Assembly (NCBI GenBank): GCA_028275205.1
Contig: JAPWVB010000066.1
Span: 1 to 6,564 of the forward strand
Source of the DNA: Candidatus Acetothermia bacterium
GTDB lineage: Bacteria; Bipolaricaulota; Bipolaricaulia; RBG-16-55-9; DRXL01
Direction of reading: 5' to 3'
Length of the DNA stretch: 6,564 bases
Shown here: positions 6,301 to 6,564 of the stretch, one piece after another
How the letters are laid out: the number at the start of each line of letters is the position of its first letter
Position numbering within the stretch: the stretch's first letter is position 1
The notes under the pieces: generated by a model
What the model was told of the DNA's origin: nothing
What the model saw: the letters and a program-made list of their open reading frames with translations, nothing else
Databases searched by the model: none
Made by a program: the position numbers and the translations under genes

Positions 6301-6564
6301 GTGCACGGGGCATCCCAGCTTAAGAACGCGCCTACTGCGGCTGCTGCTATGGTGTTCTCTATGTTGACAAACTCCACCTCAACGCTGAGGGTCTCATCGA
6401 AGCTCGAGAACTCATTCACATTATTGTTATCCCTATCGGTAAATGAGCCTTCCCAGTGGCTGTCGCCGAGGTTGCCTGCGCTGGCTACCCAAGTAATGCC
6501 TGCGTCGCGAGCCTTCTTTATATAGGGCTCAAACACTCCCTCCCCACGGAAGCACCCTGAGGCA
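3324..6564 (-). CDS. Secreted subtilisin-like (S8) protease with FnIII, BACON and PQQ-like propeller; N-terminus beyond right edge
   Basis: The frame is open from the window edge to TAA at 3324-3326 (about 1080 codons). Numbered from the GTG at 6536: the S8 catalytic part (about 1-305) shows oxyanion-hole Asn22 (A-S-A-G-N), an acidic Asx-rich loop at 34-43 that may bind calcium, a PPC-like insertion (about 46-153), S-S-R-G-P (208-212) and catalytic Ser251 in G-T-S-A-A-A-P-H-V-A-G. The catalytic Asp and His must lie upstream, outside the window. Then come FnIII (about 311-400), an Ig/cadherin-like module (about 405-505), a second beta-rich module (about 515-613), BACON (about 617-718) and eight PQQ-like repeats (724-1046). 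The end S-P-W-P-M-F-R (1054-1060) probably closes the propeller. No membrane anchor or sorting signal is visible at the C-terminus. It likely cleaves extracellular protein, with the later modules binding surface or polymer. Confidence 0.9.
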   Translation of the reverse strand, partial: ASGCFRGEGVFEPYIKKARDAGITWVASAGNLGDSHWEGSFTDRDNNNVNEFSSFDETLSVEVEFVNIENTIAAAAVGAFLSWDAPCTGASDDYDLEFVFEAQPDLRRRADWVWKPGIPVKGGIYIVFTPDLRIVGRHYYIGLRVIKKRAAAPAARLDIAITDCLKCHTIEYKVPRGSISIFEPAVSPNVIAVGAFHHAPDRCPRNLCPETNLLVYSSRGPTKDNRVKPDITAPSHVSTATYGKYTGDGPNQNPGFDGTSAAAPHVAGAAALVKQIFPQFTPQQVQEFLEKRAEDRGARGKDNDWGAGQLLLGNVVVIPNAPANLAAVGRGPREIALTWQDRATNESGFSVERRFVLDPDFVEIARLGPNSTEFTDTAVLPETTYCYRVRAFTSTGQSDYSNESCASGTPETEPTLYEFSAEMQSGIFGRIELPTEIKNALPVGVRFVEEPNVTVGERTSRALGEVNLQLSPSTGSIFGSPSGSGELPFLIGVFSNGHKLARIWVILTIKPALALARRTVQTQSPPEILFIDFPAQIRATGKPVVGFVGFKDPDGDLVRADFAVVSATEFQSFQVTPNVKGRTEGVFSFEIATTLAQRVTLSVTLTDEAGQTSPPKEFSFEAIAVPVLRVTPQSLSAQGTAGVGEVPQQQLEIANVGSGTLSWTALTDASWLTVTPDAGEIAAGESAVVTVKADNMALAAGRYRALIMIRAPGAENSPQWVRFGLELTPAGGTLLWQASVGPTDSSPALGPDGTIYLFGADQTLYAFSANGQEQWAFRAGGAILSASVAIAKDRTIYFGADDGNLYAIAPDGKEKWRFTADLPIRSSPAIGPDGTVYVGSGSEPSESAKVYAVGPNGILKWRPFDVEGGVVSSPALSKNVLYVGSLDRRVYAVNLDGFYRQWRFRTGDVITSSPAIGADDTIYIGSEDGYLYALAPDGKEKWRFQTNDKIVSSPAIGPDGTIYVGSLDGQLYAVAPDGKERWHFQTEGPIYSSPAVAADGVVYVGSDDGNLYAINPDGTQRWRFKAGGEIRSSPVIGPDGTVYIASRDGMLYAIRGEAGPAQSPWPMFRGTPQRTGARP
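3399..4367 (-). repeat. Eight tandem PQQ-like beta-propeller repeats (coding)
   Basis: Eight units of about 40 codons each (about 120 bp) encode the pattern W-R-F ... S-S-P-A-I-G-P-D-G-T-I-Y-V-G-S-x-D-G-x-L-Y-A-x-x-P-D-G-K. Blade starts, numbered from the GTG at 6536, are near residues 724, 764, 805, 849, 890, 931, 971 and 1011. The blades nearest the C-terminus (5 to 8) are most alike, and blade 3 carries a five- to six-residue insertion (about residues 832-837). Eight units suit a complete eight-bladed propeller. The fold normally binds PQQ in dehydrogenases, but in such secreted proteins it more often serves as a scaffold or binding surface. Confidence 0.85.
4383..4688 (-). other. BACON-type domain of the protease
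   Basis: Residues about 617-718 (from the GTG at 6536) read L-R-V-T-P-Q-S-L-S, then Q-Q-L-E-I-A-N-V-G-S-G-T-L-S-W, A-S-W-L-T-V-T-P and a closing G-R-Y-R-A-L-I-M-I. This is the BACON/Ig-like pattern seen in secreted bacterial proteins, commonly thought to bind carbohydrate or glycoprotein. It joins the upstream modules to the propeller. Confidence 0.7.
5622..6564 (-). other. S8 catalytic domain (C-terminal part) with inserted PPC-like module
   Basis: The stretch holds the Asn (6471-6473) and Ser (5784-5786) of the subtilisin active site, separated by about 229 residues, much more than in a simple subtilisin. The extra length is a beta-rich PPC-like module that starts after H-W-E-G-S-F-T-D-R-D, a pattern I associate with a subgroup of S8/S53-like proteases. 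Cysteines at residues 78, 155, 158, 194 and 199 lie in or near the insertion and could form disulfides. Confidence 0.75.

Noticed and set aside
6534..6536. GTG as the true start of the protease
   Set aside because: The frame stays open to the window edge, and the catalytic Asp and His of the S8 domain must lie further upstream.

Overview
The window looks like chromosomal DNA of a moderately GC-rich bacterium. Bacterial signs are AAGGAGG Shine-Dalgarno sequences, -35/-10 type promoters, a RelE/ParE-type toxin-antitoxin pair, a CBS-CBS-ACT regulator and a BACON-domain secreted protease. A deoxyhypusine-synthase-like gene in a bacterium, several Arg/Lys-rich proteins and two apparently leaderless starts would suit a deep-branching, possibly thermophilic, uncultured lineage (something like Bipolaricaulota/Acetothermia). 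That placement is a low-confidence guess; no marker gene is present.

Layout. Positions 1-126 (minus) hold the start of a membrane-anchored protein that runs off the left edge; it has a near-perfect Shine-Dalgarno and a plausible promoter. Positions 212-678 (minus) hold an antitoxin-toxin pair whose reading frames overlap by ATGA. A divergent promoter region of about 93 bp (679-771) separates it from a plus-strand gene (772-1503) for an exported papain-like protein with a His-then-Cys order typical of permuted NlpC/P60, LRAT and DUF4105-type folds. Next, with its own promoter at 1509-1537, comes a two-gene plus-strand operon: a CBS-CBS-ACT protein (1561-2235) and, 3 bp later, a deoxyhypusine-synthase-family protein (2239-3327). 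The right half (3324-6564, minus) is the C-terminal 1080 or so codons of a large secreted subtilisin-like protease. It runs off the right edge and carries, after its catalytic domain, an FnIII domain, cadherin/Ig-like modules, a BACON domain and an eight-repeat PQQ-like beta-propeller. Its 3' end overlaps the synthase gene by 4 bp, tail to tail.

How the genes fit together. The CBS-ACT protein and the synthase-like enzyme are very probably co-transcribed and translationally coupled, so the nucleotide- and amino-acid-sensing domains may tune the enzyme or its pathway; this is inference. The enzyme keeps the NAD-site glycines and the Schiff-base lysine of deoxyhypusine synthase but differs at the residues that hold spermidine in the human enzyme, so its substrate may not be an eIF5A-like protein. 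The toxin-antitoxin pair is self-contained. The papain-like protein and the protease both appear to act outside the cytoplasm and are not obviously linked. No tRNA, rRNA, CRISPR array or insertion sequence was seen, and no gene-free stretch exceeds about 100 bp.
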